A stretch of DNA of 26,022 nt from JBPESN01 sp051710625 (GCF_051710625.1 NZ_JBPESN010000034.1:1-26022), one strand, 5' to 3'; shown: positions 16,231-24,318, counted from the stretch's first letter. Numbers and translations are program-made. The notes: a model not told the origin generated them from the letters alone.

Positions 16231-16398
16231 ATGAAAGAAATGACCGAGAAACAAAAAGCGCGGCTATTTGCACAGCGCCGAAATGAAAATTTTTGCGCCA
16301 GTACCCGGCTTGAAGGTTATGACATCGCGCCAGTCACGCTGGAAGGCGAAGCACTCTCTGCCCGTCTGGACGCGCAGAGGAGGCACTATGAACGATAA
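16231..16398 (+). CDS. yhfG: YhfG, class I Fic antitoxin
   Basis: This 55-residue frame starts MKEMTEKQKARLFAQRRNEN, after an ACAGGAG ribosome site, and ends YER like E. coli YhfG of the same length. YhfG (EcFicA) is a small protein whose inhibitory helix carries the S/TxxxE(G/N) motif and blocks ATP binding in Fic. Here Ser24-Thr-Arg-Leu-Glu28-Gly29 matches the motif exactly. The stop (16396-16398) overlaps the fic start (16388) by 11 bases, the usual antitoxin-first operon. The toxin is dead, so the antitoxin is an orphan. Confidence 0.92.
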   Translation: MKEMTEKQKARLFAQRRNENFCASTRLEGYDIAPVTLEGEALSARLDAQRRHYER

Positions 16399-16992
16399 AA
16401 TCAGCGACGATCGCGATCCTTATCTTTATCCGGGCCTGAAGGGTGCTGCGTAATCGCCTGAATATTCGTAAAGCCGAGAACTGCAAGAGGCGGAACTGGC
16501 GCTGAGCGCGCTGCGCACCGCCTCGCTGGAGCTCGGACCGGCCACGATGGAGTTGCTCTGGTTGTGCGCTATTCACCATCAGCTTTTCCAGGATATTTAT
16601 CCCCGGGTGGACCAGTTGCGCAGCGTGGATATCTATCAAAACGACACCCGCTTTTGCCACTTTGCCTGTCTGGGGAAACGAAAGGCAATGCGGTGATGCA
16701 GCGTTTGGAAGAAGAAGATTGTCTGCGCGACCCGGCGTTTGAGCTGTTCTGTGACAAAGTGGCGATTTATTACGCCGATATCAATATGTTGCACCCTTTT
16801 CGGGAGGGGAATGGGCGGGCGCCGCGGATTTTCTTTGAACAGCTGATTATCCATGCCGGCTATGATATTCACTGGCATCCCATCAACCGGCAGGACTGGC
16901 TGAATGCCAACGAGGCCGGGGCGTTTGGCGATCCGGCGCCGCTAGGCGCATTATTTCGGCTGGCGGTGAGCGAGCCGGAGGAGCATCGTTAA
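16388..16992 (+). pseudogene. fic: fic pseudogene (Fic-domain AMP-transferase toxin)
   Basis: Fic proteins transfer AMP from ATP to target proteins. The start MNDKISDDRDPYLYPGL is correct, but the frame breaks at about 16440, again near 16470, and again near 16675 after FCHFACLG. The last segment from about 16690 is open to TAA 16990-16992 and keeps a full canonical active-site motif, HPFREGNGRAPR, with the catalytic His and the GNGR anion-hole residues. The E. coli protein has a degenerate HPFRVGSGL form. Overall length equals about 200 codons, so the gene died by small indels and could have been an active toxin recently. Confidence 0.93.
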
Positions 16993-17456
16993 CTCCCTCC
17001 GCGCGGCGACCTGCTCTTTCACAACATCAGCGCTCGCAAGGTAGGCGCACCTCAATGTGACACCTTGACCGCCAGGCGGCAGGCTTGCCGACGACTTTCC
17101 TGTCCGCGCGGCGTTAACACCGCCTGCTGGCGGGGTATCCCCACCGCAGCTACCCCCTGACCCCCTGAACTCGGTATTACTCGCTGATGAACGGCGTTTG
17201 AGACCGGGTTGCACCTCAGCCTGTGCCGGCATACTGCCTGCGGGTAACAAAAAAGCGCGGCTATACAGCCGCCGAATGCCGGTTCTCCCGGTGCGCGAGA
17301 CCCCGGCCTAACGTCTTTTCATACCGGACTTTTGCGGTAACGTCCGTAGTCACGTTGCCGCCGTTGTCGTACACTCGCTTCGAATCGAAATTCGGCGTCG
17401 AACGGCATGCAAAGGCGTGGCGGCAGAGGCGCATGAACTATAGTTTAAGGAAGATT
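16993..17456. other. Intergenic region between fic and pabA
   Basis: About 460 bases. The longest open frames (minus strand 16951-17250; plus strand extension upstream of pabA) have no recognisable motif and unnatural composition. No clear sigma-70 promoter or hairpin terminator was found. The pabA ribosome site AAGGA is at 17447-17451. Confidence 0.4.
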
Positions 17457-18038
17457 ATGAACGGATTGCTGATAATCGATAATTACGACTCATCCACCTG
17501 GAATCTTTATCAGTATTTCTGTGAACTGGGGGCGCAGGTGATGGTGCGTCGTCATGACAGTCTGGATCTTGCGGATATCGAGCGGCTGGCGCCGGCGCGA
17601 TTGGTCATCTCCCCCGGTCCGGGTAACCCGGACGAGGCGGGGATCTCCCTTGCTGCTATTCGCCATTTTGCCGGCAAACTGCCGATCCTGGGGGTCTGTC
17701 TGGGGCATCAGGCTATCGGTCAGGCGTTCGGCGCGCGTATCGTTCGTGCACGTCGGGTCATGCACGGAAAAACCTCTGTTATCTGGCACGATGGACAAGG
17801 GGTATTTGCCGGTCTGGCGCAGCCGTTGACGGTAACACGCTACCACTCGCTTATCATTGATGCCGCCAGCGTGCCCTCCTGTCTGGCGGTGACCGCCTGG
17901 AGCCAGCGCGAAGGGGAGCCGGATGAAATTATGGCCATCCGCCATCGTTCCTTGCCGCTGGAAGGTGTACAGTTTCATCCTGAAAGCATCAGGAGTGAAC
18001 AAGGTCATTCTTTGCTGGCGAATTTCCTCAACCGTTGA
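17457..18038 (+). CDS. pabA: Aminodeoxychorismate synthase glutaminase component
   Basis: PabA is the class I glutamine amidotransferase that feeds ammonia to PabB to make 4-amino-4-deoxychorismate for folate. ATG 17457, preceded by AAGGA, gives 193 residues starting MNGLLIIDNYDSS, in line with homologues; the longer upstream opening is rejected. The nucleophile Cys is in GVCLGHQAIGQAFG, the oxyanion region is SPGPGNPDEAG, and the His-Glu pair is in GVQFHPES. The NYDSF block of the family reads NYDSS, a mild change. The frame is intact. Confidence 0.96.
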   Translation: MNGLLIIDNYDSSTWNLYQYFCELGAQVMVRRHDSLDLADIERLAPARLVISPGPGNPDEAGISLAAIRHFAGKLPILGVCLGHQAIGQAFGARIVRARRVMHGKTSVIWHDGQGVFAGLAQPLTVTRYHSLIIDAASVPSCLAVTAWSQREGEPDEIMAIRHRSLPLEGVQFHPESIRSEQGHSLLANFLNR

Positions 18039-18040
18039 CG

Positions 18041-18063
18041 CCGGTCTATTTTTTTTAGACGGC
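18041..18063 (+). terminator. Possible weak terminator after pabA
   Basis: CCGGTCTA and TAGACGG flank a T-rich centre, an imperfect hairpin with a bulged G just past the pabA stop. The U-tract is in the loop instead of after the stem, so this is doubtful. Confidence 0.3.
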
Positions 18064-18071
18064 AATAGCGC

Positions 18072-18120
18072 TTGACTTTGGCGTGACTTTTTAGTCATAT
18101 TATATGACTATATTTTCATT
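18072..18120 (+). promoter_or_regulatory. argD promoter with two ArgR operator boxes
   Basis: A -35 TTGACT (18072-18077) is followed 17 bases on by TCATAT (18095-18100). Two ARG-box-like cores are TGACTTTTTAGTCA (18084-18097) and TGACTATATTTTCA (18105-18118). Against the TGAATAWWWATTCA core they match at 11 and 12 of 14 positions. Their centres are exactly 21 bp apart, so the 18-bp boxes are separated by 3 bp, the known ArgR hexamer geometry. The boxes overlap the -10, fitting repression by arginine. The gene it controls, argD, is broken. Confidence 0.75.
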
Positions 18121-18152
18121 TCTTATCACACCTTAAACAGAGTAAATCCCTT

Positions 18153-19464
18153 ATAAAAACAGACGATACGCAGTCACCCGGGAAACGTTCAATCAGGTTA
18201 TTTTGCCAGTTTATGCACCAGCGCAGTTCATTCCAGTGAAAGGCGTCGGCAGCCGAGTTTGGGATCAGCAGGGCAGAGAATATGTCGATTTTTCCGGCGG
18301 CATCGCGGTTACCGTGCTGGGGCACTGTCATCCGGCGCTGGTGGCGGCGTTGAGATCGCAGGGGGAAACGTTGTGGCATACCAGGAACGTTTTTACGAAC
18401 TAACCGGCGCTGTGCGCCTGGCGCGTAAGCTTATTCATGCGACCTTTGCCAATCGCGTATTCTTTGCCAATTCCGGCGGCGAGGCGAACGAGGCGGCGTT
18501 TAAACTGGCGCGCCACTACGCCGTCCCCCGCCACAGTCCATACAAGACCAAAATCATTGCGTTTCATAATGCCTTCTATGGCCGCACGCTGTTTACCGTG
18601 TCGGTGGGAGGACAGCCCAAGTATTCCGACGGGTTTGGGCCGAAACCGGCGGATATCGTCCATGTGTCGTTCAACGATCTCGACGCGGTGAAAGCCGTCA
18701 TTGATGATCACACTTGCGCTATCGTTCTTGAACCGATACAGGGGGAAAAGGGCATTACCCCGGCGACGCCGGCATTTTTGCAGGGCGTGCGGGAATTATG
18801 CGATAAGCATCAGGCGCTGCTGGTGATGGATGAAGTGCAATGCGACATGGGCCGCAGTGGCAAATTGTTCACCTATATGCATTATGGCGTGCAGCCGGAT
18901 ATTCTGGCCACTGCCAAGGCGTTGGGCGGCGGATTCCCCATTAGCGCGATGTTGACCACCGAAGACATTGCTTCAGTCATGGCGATCGGCACCCACGGCA
19001 CGACTTACGGCGGTAACCCGCTGGCCTGTGCGGTGGCGGAAGCTGCGCTGGGCGTCATCAACTCCCCTGAGGTGCTGGCCGGTATCAATGAGCGTCATGA
19101 GCGTTTCATTCAGGCTTTGCATGACATTAGCGCAAAGCATCATGTTTTCACCCAGGTGCGCGGTCGCGGTATGGGGCTACTGTTGGGTGCGGAGCTGGCG
19201 CCGGGCTTCCAGGGATGGGCACGGGATTTCCTGCATGCCGCCGCGCTGGAAGGAGTCATGATCCTCAATGCCGGCCCCGATGTGATTCGCTTCGCCCCCT
19301 CGCTGGTGTCGGCGTTTGACGATATTGCCGAGGGGTTGGCGCGCTTTGAGAAAGCCGTGGCGCACGTCCCCCCCCCCCCCGCGCGGCTTAGCGGGCGAAC
19401 GGCAGGCTTGTCGGCGAGTTACCAGCAATACTGCCGTCGAAGGTTTCCCCGCCTGCGGCGCTAG
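18153..19464 (+). pseudogene. argD: argD pseudogene (acetylornithine/succinyldiaminopimelate aminotransferase)
   Basis: ArgD is a PLP aminotransferase of arginine and lysine biosynthesis, about 406 residues. No ATG starts the true frame; KTDDT, then AVTRETFNQVILPVYAPAQF in another frame, suggests ATA (18153) replaced ATG and one base was lost near 18170. TAA at 18401-18403 replaces the Glu of NVFTNEPAL, and a two-base insertion just after shifts the frame. The rest is open: NSGGEANEAAFKLARHY (Thr changed to Gly), DEVQCDMGRSG and the PLP lysine in TAKALGGGFPISAML. Near the end a run of 13 C (19368-19380) shifts the C-terminus, and the frame runs on to TAG 19462-19464, overlapping yhfK. Confidence 0.88.
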
Positions 19465-21545
19465 TCCGGCGGCGTATCGCGCAAGCGGCGCGCAAGCCAA
19501 AACCCGTGCTGTGGCCGCTGTGGCCAGGCCACCGACGAGATGGTGTGCATCACGCCAAGATGGAACAAAATGCGCCGTAGATGGCGCTCCATCAGTGTTA
19601 CCGCCTGATCCTGTGGTCCGTTGGTATTGAAAATTCCCGGGTTCTCGGTGCTCGGGCCGTCATATTCCAGCCGCTGCTGACAACTTTGCAGCGCCACCTC
19701 GCAGGAGGCCAGATAATCGGCCGCAAGCGTAGCAGTCAGCATATAGTGATCGCGCGCCAGCGTGGTCATGGCGTTGATGTGTTCCACAATAAACTGACTG
19801 TGGAACACCCACAGGCGCATATCGCTCAGGTAACGGGAGTTAAACCCTGGCTCCTGCATCGCCTGGCTTAGGGAAGTGAACAGGGCATTATGCGCCTGAT
19901 TGACCCGCATGCGGGCATAGGCCAACGCCGGCGCAGTGAGGTCAGGTTGCAGCAGCAACCGTAGCGCTTCCTGGTCGCGCTCCAGCGCCTGGTGGGCATT
20001 TTTGCGCAGCAGCCCGCTCTGCCATTGCGGCCACAGCCAAAGCGTGCCGCCAAACGCCAGCATACAGCCAATTAAGGTATCGACCAGCCGCGGCAGTAGG
20101 AAATGTGCGCCGTTTAACGACAGCAGTTGCAGGGTATACACGGTCACCACCGTCATGCCGCTCATCGCCAGACCGTAATTTTTACGCAGCACCAAATAGC
20201 CGGCAAGCGTCACCAGCAGCATGCCGGTCAGGATAACGCCGTCGCCCATCTGCAACTGGAGCGACCCCGCGGCGATGACCAGACCCGCCAGGGTGCCCAG
20301 CGCCCGATGCTGAATGCGCACCCGGGTAGCGTTATAGCCATTCTGGCTGACAAACATGATAGTCATCAGGATCCAATAGGGTTTCGGCAGGTTGAATACC
20401 AGGCCCAGACTACTACCAACAGCCAGCATAAGGCCCAGGCGGGCGGCATTACGCAGCGCCATGGATTTAAGGGAACAATAACTTTTAAGCGCCGGCCAGA
20501 ACGGCAAACGTTGCCGGTTATCCGCCATTACATCACGACGATAAAGCGGACGTTGGGAGCACAACAGGCGGTAGATGCGGCTGAAATGGAAATAGCAGAA
20601 CTGGCCTACCGGATTATCCGGATGGTGGCGAGCGATCTTTTCCAGCGCCGACAGGCCGGCATCGGCAGAAAAACGATCGGGCGGGCGATGATAAAGAATA
20701 TCGTCAGCCAGAACGCGCAGCCGGGCGGCGGCGACACGCGCGTTATAGCGCAATACCGCCTCGGCGTGGCTTTGCGGCACCAGCTTTTGCACTTCGTCCG
20801 GCTGGTGCAGGCTCACCGCGATATTCTCTTGTAAATCCAGCGCAACCTGGAAAGCGCGCAGCAGTCTCTTGTACTGGGTGAGATGGTTAGTGGAGAGCAT
20901 ATGCAACTGCTGATACACCTGCGCTATTTGGTCGATGACTTTCTGCTGGCGGGCAAACAGCGGCGGCAGCGCGCTGTCGGGATCGGTATGCTGAGTCAGC
21001 AGGCTGTATTTTGCTTCAATATAATCCGCCAGCTCGCGGTACAGCAAACTGAGCGCTTCGCGCATCGGCTGCTCTTGCCACAGCCGGAACCACAGCGCGT
21101 TGAACAGCCCATACCAGGCGGTCCCCGCCACATAGAGCAGCGGCGGCAGCCAGAGCGGCACATTACCGGTCAGTCCCAGGGTAAATACCGCGGCGATAAG
21201 CGATGCCGGCAGCAGACGGCCATGCAGCGGACTGATTTCGCCGCTGATGCCAAACAGAAGCGCCAGGCCCAACATGACAAACGGCAGCGGGGCGCCGTGC
21301 GCCAACAGCAACTGGATAAATATACTGCTCAGGGCAAACAGCGAGCCGCCGACGACCAGCCGTTTAAAGAAACGCTTATGGAGCTGATCGAGCCCGGCGA
21401 TGTTACAGCAGGCTGGCACCAGAGAGAACAGCAGCCCCTGTTGCAGACTGTTGAACATTAGGGCGATGGCGACCGGCAGGCACAGGACTATCGTTTGCCT
21501 CAGGGCATAATTTACTTCGGGGTGATAAATGAGTCTGCGCCACAT
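19461..21545 (-). CDS. yhfK: YhfK, FUSC-family inner-membrane protein
   Basis: The 694-codon frame is intact and close to E. coli YhfK (about 700). It is organised as two membrane bundles, about residues 15-170 and 375-530, each followed by a soluble helical segment, as in the YccS/YhfK branch of the FUSC/aromatic-acid exporter superfamily. Markers include LPKPYWILMTIMFVSQNGYN and QHRALGTLAGLVIAA. Substrate is unknown. It is 51 bases downstream of crp on the same strand, as in E. coli. Its 3' end overlaps only the abnormal C-terminal extension of argD. Retention of such a large gene in a decaying region suggests it is still used or recently so. Confidence 0.92.
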   Translation of the reverse strand: MWRRLIYHPEVNYALRQTIVLCLPVAIALMFNSLQQGLLFSLVPACCNIAGLDQLHKRFFKRLVVGGSLFALSSIFIQLLLAHGAPLPFVMLGLALLFGISGEISPLHGRLLPASLIAAVFTLGLTGNVPLWLPPLLYVAGTAWYGLFNALWFRLWQEQPMREALSLLYRELADYIEAKYSLLTQHTDPDSALPPLFARQQKVIDQIAQVYQQLHMLSTNHLTQYKRLLRAFQVALDLQENIAVSLHQPDEVQKLVPQSHAEAVLRYNARVAAARLRVLADDILYHRPPDRFSADAGLSALEKIARHHPDNPVGQFCYFHFSRIYRLLCSQRPLYRRDVMADNRQRLPFWPALKSYCSLKSMALRNAARLGLMLAVGSSLGLVFNLPKPYWILMTIMFVSQNGYNATRVRIQHRALGTLAGLVIAAGSLQLQMGDGVILTGMLLVTLAGYLVLRKNYGLAMSGMTVVTVYTLQLLSLNGAHFLLPRLVDTLIGCMLAFGGTLWLWPQWQSGLLRKNAHQALERDQEALRLLLQPDLTAPALAYARMRVNQAHNALFTSLSQAMQEPGFNSRYLSDMRLWVFHSQFIVEHINAMTTLARDHYMLTATLAADYLASCEVALQSCQQRLEYDGPSTENPGIFNTNGPQDQAVTLMERHLRRILFHLGVMHTISSVAWPQRPQHGFWLARRLRDTPPD

Positions 21546-21555
21546 AAGTCAACTA

Positions 21556-21583
21556 AAGGGGCGTGGCCGTCCTGACCATGCCC
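21556..21583 (-). terminator. Probable crp terminator
   Basis: On the minus strand GGGCATGG pairs with CCACGCCC (one wobble) around a 9-base loop, 13 bases past the crp stop, followed by a short CTTTAGTT tract. It probably attenuates readthrough into yhfK. Confidence 0.5.
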
Positions 21584-21596
21584 GTGGTGAGAGAAA

Positions 21597-22229
21597 TTAG
21601 CGGGTACCGTAAACGACAATGGTTTTTCCGTGGGCAGAGATAAGATTCTGATCCTCAAGCATTTTCAAGATACGGCCGACCGTTTCCCGTGAACAGCCGA
21701 CAATCTGGCCGATTTCCTGCCGGGTAATTTTGATTTGCATACCGTCCGGATGGGTCATGGCGTCCGGCTGCTTGGCCAGGTTCAGCAATGTTTGCGCGAT
21801 TCGCCCGGTCACATCCAGGAAGGCCAGGTTGCCGACTTTCTCTGAGGTTACCTGCAGGCGGCTGGCCATTTGTGAAGACAGACGCATCAAGATGTCGGGA
21901 TTCACCTGAATCAATTGGCGAAATTTCTTATAGGAGATTTCCGCCACTTCACAGGCCGCTTTCGCCCGCACCCAGGCGCTGCGCTCCTGCCCTTCTTCAA
22001 ACAACCCCAGCTCGCCGATAAAATCGCCTTGATTAAGATAGGAAAGGATCATCTCCTTGCCCTCTTCATCCTTGATAAGCACCGCGACGGAGCCTTTGAC
22101 AATGTAGTAGAGCGTTTCTGCCTTTTCACCCTGGTGAATCAACGTACTCTTCGATGGATATTTGTGAATATGGCTATGAGACAGGAACCATTCAAGAGTC
22201 GGGTCTGTTTGCGGTTTGCCGAGAACCAT
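21597..22229 (-). CDS. crp: cAMP receptor protein
   Basis: CRP is the global cAMP-dependent regulator of carbon use. The frame is 210 codons, exactly E. coli length, and nearly identical in sequence. The cAMP-binding Glu72, Arg82 and Ser83 (IGELGLFEEGQERSAW) and Thr127/Ser128 (QVTSEKV) are kept. The C-terminal HTH shows QEIGQIVGCSRETVGRILKM with the DNA-contacting Arg180, Glu181 and Arg185. Differences from E. coli in mature numbering include Cys18 to Ser, Ala118 to Ser and Arg122 to Ser. It is divergent from yhfA, as in E. coli. Confidence 0.98.
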   Translation of the reverse strand: MVLGKPQTDPTLEWFLSHSHIHKYPSKSTLIHQGEKAETLYYIVKGSVAVLIKDEEGKEMILSYLNQGDFIGELGLFEEGQERSAWVRAKAACEVAEISYKKFRQLIQVNPDILMRLSSQMASRLQVTSEKVGNLAFLDVTGRIAQTLLNLAKQPDAMTHPDGMQIKITRQEIGQIVGCSRETVGRILKMLEDQNLISAHGKTIVVYGTR

Positions 22230-22547
22230 TCGCTGTTATCCTCTTTTGTCATCGCTGTCCTGTGTAAGGAGCAGCGTATTCCCTGTAAGGTAATGTGTTA
22301 TCATGATGTCATTTTGTTCATAAACGAAACCCAGCAAGGGAACTTATCAGGGTCTAATGTTGGTGACGTTTTGATCGCTCTCTTGCTCTTTCACTGTCAG
22401 TGAGTTCGATCCTGCCTTGTTTTTAGCATAGCTTTGAGAGACTGTCTTGTGTTGTCTTGATTCAGCATGATGCATCTGCGGTTACATTGCCAGTTTGCCG
22501 GCGAAAAGGTAGTCTTTATATAAAGAATTTTATCAGGAGTTAACGTT
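22230..22547. other. crp-yhfA divergent regulatory region
   Basis: The 318 bases hold the long crp 5' leader and the yhfA promoter. TCACTG/CAGTGA (22391-22403) forms a short inverted repeat. A convincing TGTGA-N6-TCACA CRP site was not found by eye. AT-rich TTTATATAAAG at 22515-22525 could be the yhfA -10. AGGAG at 22535-22539 is the yhfA ribosome site. Confidence 0.5.
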
Positions 22548-22955
22548 ATACAAACGCGAGTGAAGTGGGTGGAAGGGCTATCATTTATCGGCAAATCCGC
22601 CTCGGGCCATCAGATTATCATGGATGGCAACAGCGGCGAAAAGGCCCCCAGCCCGATGGAAATGCTGTTGATGCCCGCCGGCGGCTGTAGCGCTATTGAC
22701 GTGGTATTGATTCTGCAAAAGGGTCGCGCCGACGTGCGCGACTGCGAGGTCAAACTAACGCCGACCCGCCGTGAAGAAGCGCCGCGTCTGTTTACCCATA
22801 TCAATCTGCATTTCATTGTCACCGGCCGCGACCTGACGGATAAGATCGTGGAGCGGGCGGTCGTGCTTTCGGCGGAAAAGTACTGTTCGGTATCGCTGAT
22901 GTTGGGCAAAGCCGCCAGTATCACGCACAGCTTCGAGGTGCGTAACCTCGACTGA
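22548..22955 (+). CDS. yhfA: YhfA, OsmC/Ohr-family protein, start codon eroded to ATA
   Basis: The OsmC-family fold has two reactive cysteines for peroxide reduction; YhfA's substrate is not defined. The frame contains GNSGEKAPSPMEMLL, GGCSAIDVV (first Cys) and SAEKYCSVSLML (second Cys). E. coli begins MQARVKWVEGL; here the equivalent codons read ATA CAA ACG CGA GTG AAG TGG. The ancestral ATG is therefore ATA (22548-22550), placed about 8 bases after a good AGGAG. The next usable start is GTG 22560, badly spaced at 20 bases from that site, giving 131 residues. The gene is otherwise undamaged. Expression is probably reduced. It is convergent with prkB. Confidence 0.88.
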   Translation: MQTRVKWVEGLSFIGKSASGHQIIMDGNSGEKAPSPMEMLLMPAGGCSAIDVVLILQKGRADVRDCEVKLTPTRREEAPRLFTHINLHFIVTGRDLTDKIVERAVVLSAEKYCSVSLMLGKAASITHSFEVRNLD

Positions 22956-23004
22956 GAACAGGGACTGGCGGCAGAGCGGCGGCGATGCGCGAATAACCGC
23001 GGAT

Positions 23005-23029
23005 TGGCGTCGCTTGCAACAGGACGCCA
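23005..23029. repeat. Inverted repeat between convergent yhfA and prkB
   Basis: TGGCGTC / GACGCCA form a perfect 7-bp stem with an 11-base loop. It is nested inside a longer imperfect pairing of GGCGGCGATG (about 22978) with CATCGCTGCC. Position between two convergent gene ends suggests a bidirectional terminator, but no U-tract is present. Confidence 0.45.
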
Positions 23030-23040
23030 TCGCTGCCGGT

Positions 23041-23907
23041 TTAGCGAATTCGTTTTCCTTCCAGCAATTGTTTGACCAGCGGCGCCATAATCAATTCCAT
23101 TGCCAGACCCATTTTGCCACCCGGCACCACCAGCGTGTTGATGTTAGAAATAAACGATCCCTGCAGCATAGCCAATAAATAGGGAAAGTCAATGTCCTCC
23201 AGGTCGCGGAAGTGAATGACGACAAAGCTTTCGTCCAATGACGAAATCGCTTTAGCTGCAAAGGGATTAGATGTGTCCACCGTCGGCACCCGCTGAAAGT
23301 TGATATGGGTACGGGAAAATTGCGGCGTAATAAAATTGATGTAATCTTCCATGGAGCGCACTACGGAATCCATAACGGCTTCGCGCGAATGACCGCGTTC
23401 ATTAGTATCGCGCACCAATTTTTGGATCCACTCCAGGTTAACTATCGGCACCACGCCCACCAGCAAATCCACATGCCGCGCAACATCGTTTTGTTCGGTC
23501 ACGACGCCGCCGTGCAGCCCTTCGTAGAAGAGGACATCGGTCGGCTCTGGCAGTGGCTGCCAAGGGGTAAAGGTACCGGGAACCTGATTATAGGGAACCG
23601 CTTCGTCATAGGTATGCAAGTATTTACGCGCTTGTCCGCGCCCGCTTTCCCCATAGTGGTAAAACGTGCTTTCCAGCAGATCGAAGTTATTCTCATCCGG
23701 GCCGAAATAACTCACGTGCCGGCCTAAATCACGCGCTTTACGAATAGCCAGAGCCATTTCCGGCCGGGTGAAGTGGTGAAAGCTGCCGCCCTCCAGCTCC
23801 GCGGCGCGGATATTCAATTGCTGAAAGATTTTGCGAAAAGCCAGGCTGGTGGTGGTACCGGCGCCGTTGGAGCCGGTAACCGCAATAATCGGATGTTGTG
23901 CTGACAT
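23041..23907 (-). CDS. prkB: PrkB, phosphoribulokinase-family protein with altered active site
   Basis: PrkB is a P-loop kinase of the phosphoribulokinase/uridine kinase superfamily; its substrate in non-Calvin bacteria is unknown. The frame is open for 288 codons, one fewer than E. coli. The P-loop reads TGSNGAGTTTSLAF, apparently one Thr shorter than the GAGTTTTS form I recall for E. coli. The conserved EGDSFHRY block, whose Asp is the catalytic base in phosphoribulokinase (Asp42 in the Rhodobacter enzyme), reads EGGSFHHF: Asp to Gly at residue 41 and Arg to His at 45. The rest, such as YFGPDENNFDLLE, GLHGGVV and the C-terminus, is conserved. The gene may be a silent pseudogene. Confidence 0.9.
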   Translation of the reverse strand: MSAQHPIIAVTGSNGAGTTTSLAFRKIFQQLNIRAAELEGGSFHHFTRPEMALAIRKARDLGRHVSYFGPDENNFDLLESTFYHYGESGRGQARKYLHTYDEAVPYNQVPGTFTPWQPLPEPTDVLFYEGLHGGVVTEQNDVARHVDLLVGVVPIVNLEWIQKLVRDTNERGHSREAVMDSVVRSMEDYINFITPQFSRTHINFQRVPTVDTSNPFAAKAISSLDESFVVIHFRDLEDIDFPYLLAMLQGSFISNINTLVVPGGKMGLAMELIMAPLVKQLLEGKRIR

Positions 23908-24096
23908 GCTGTGACCCTAATAATGTTAATAACCTCTGTCAAATGACGTGCGGTCGGGCGCAGGTTATTGTTATCACGTCTAACACCGCAGGGCCACCGC
24001 GAAGCTTGCTCGTTTCCGCTGTGCGTTAGCCGGGAGCAGGGCGGCCGTCACGGCCGAACGGCCCTGGTTGCGGGGTTGACCGCACCGGCGGCGCTG

Positions 24097-24318
24097 CTAA
24101 TCGGGACGATATTGGGCGCGCGGCATAATGTTAATGCTTTCATGCAGTTCCGACCACACCAGCACCGCTTCGCCGGATTGCACCTGGCGTAACACATCCG
24201 CGACCTTTTGCTGCAGGCTTTTTTCCTGTAAGCCATAATCCGTGCCTTCGCGCAGCACAAACGATTCGATCAAATTATACAGCGTGGTGGGATCAATCTG
24301 TTGCCAGGGAATGATCAT
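24097..24318 (-). CDS. yheU: YheU family conserved small protein
   Basis: ATG at 24318 opens MIIPWQQIDPTTLYNLIESF, the family start, giving 73 residues against 72 in E. coli; a longer upstream opening is not supported. The ESFVLREGTDYG block and the tail VLVWSELHESINIMPRAQYR are conserved. Function is unknown. It is upstream of prkB on the same strand, 189 bases away, as in E. coli. yheT, the next gene in E. coli, is missing here. Confidence 0.93.
   Translation of the reverse strand: MIIPWQQIDPTTLYNLIESFVLREGTDYGLQEKSLQQKVADVLRQVQSGEAVLVWSELHESINIMPRAQYRPD

Noticed and set aside
16951..17250. 99-codon minus-strand frame between fic and pabA
   Set aside because: Overlaps the fic end and has no recognisable motif; Gly/Ala/Arg-rich composition suggests chance.
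20127..20834. 235-codon open frame antisense to yhfK
   Set aside because: Low-complexity Gln/His/Arg-rich translation opposite an intact membrane-protein gene; no start signal.
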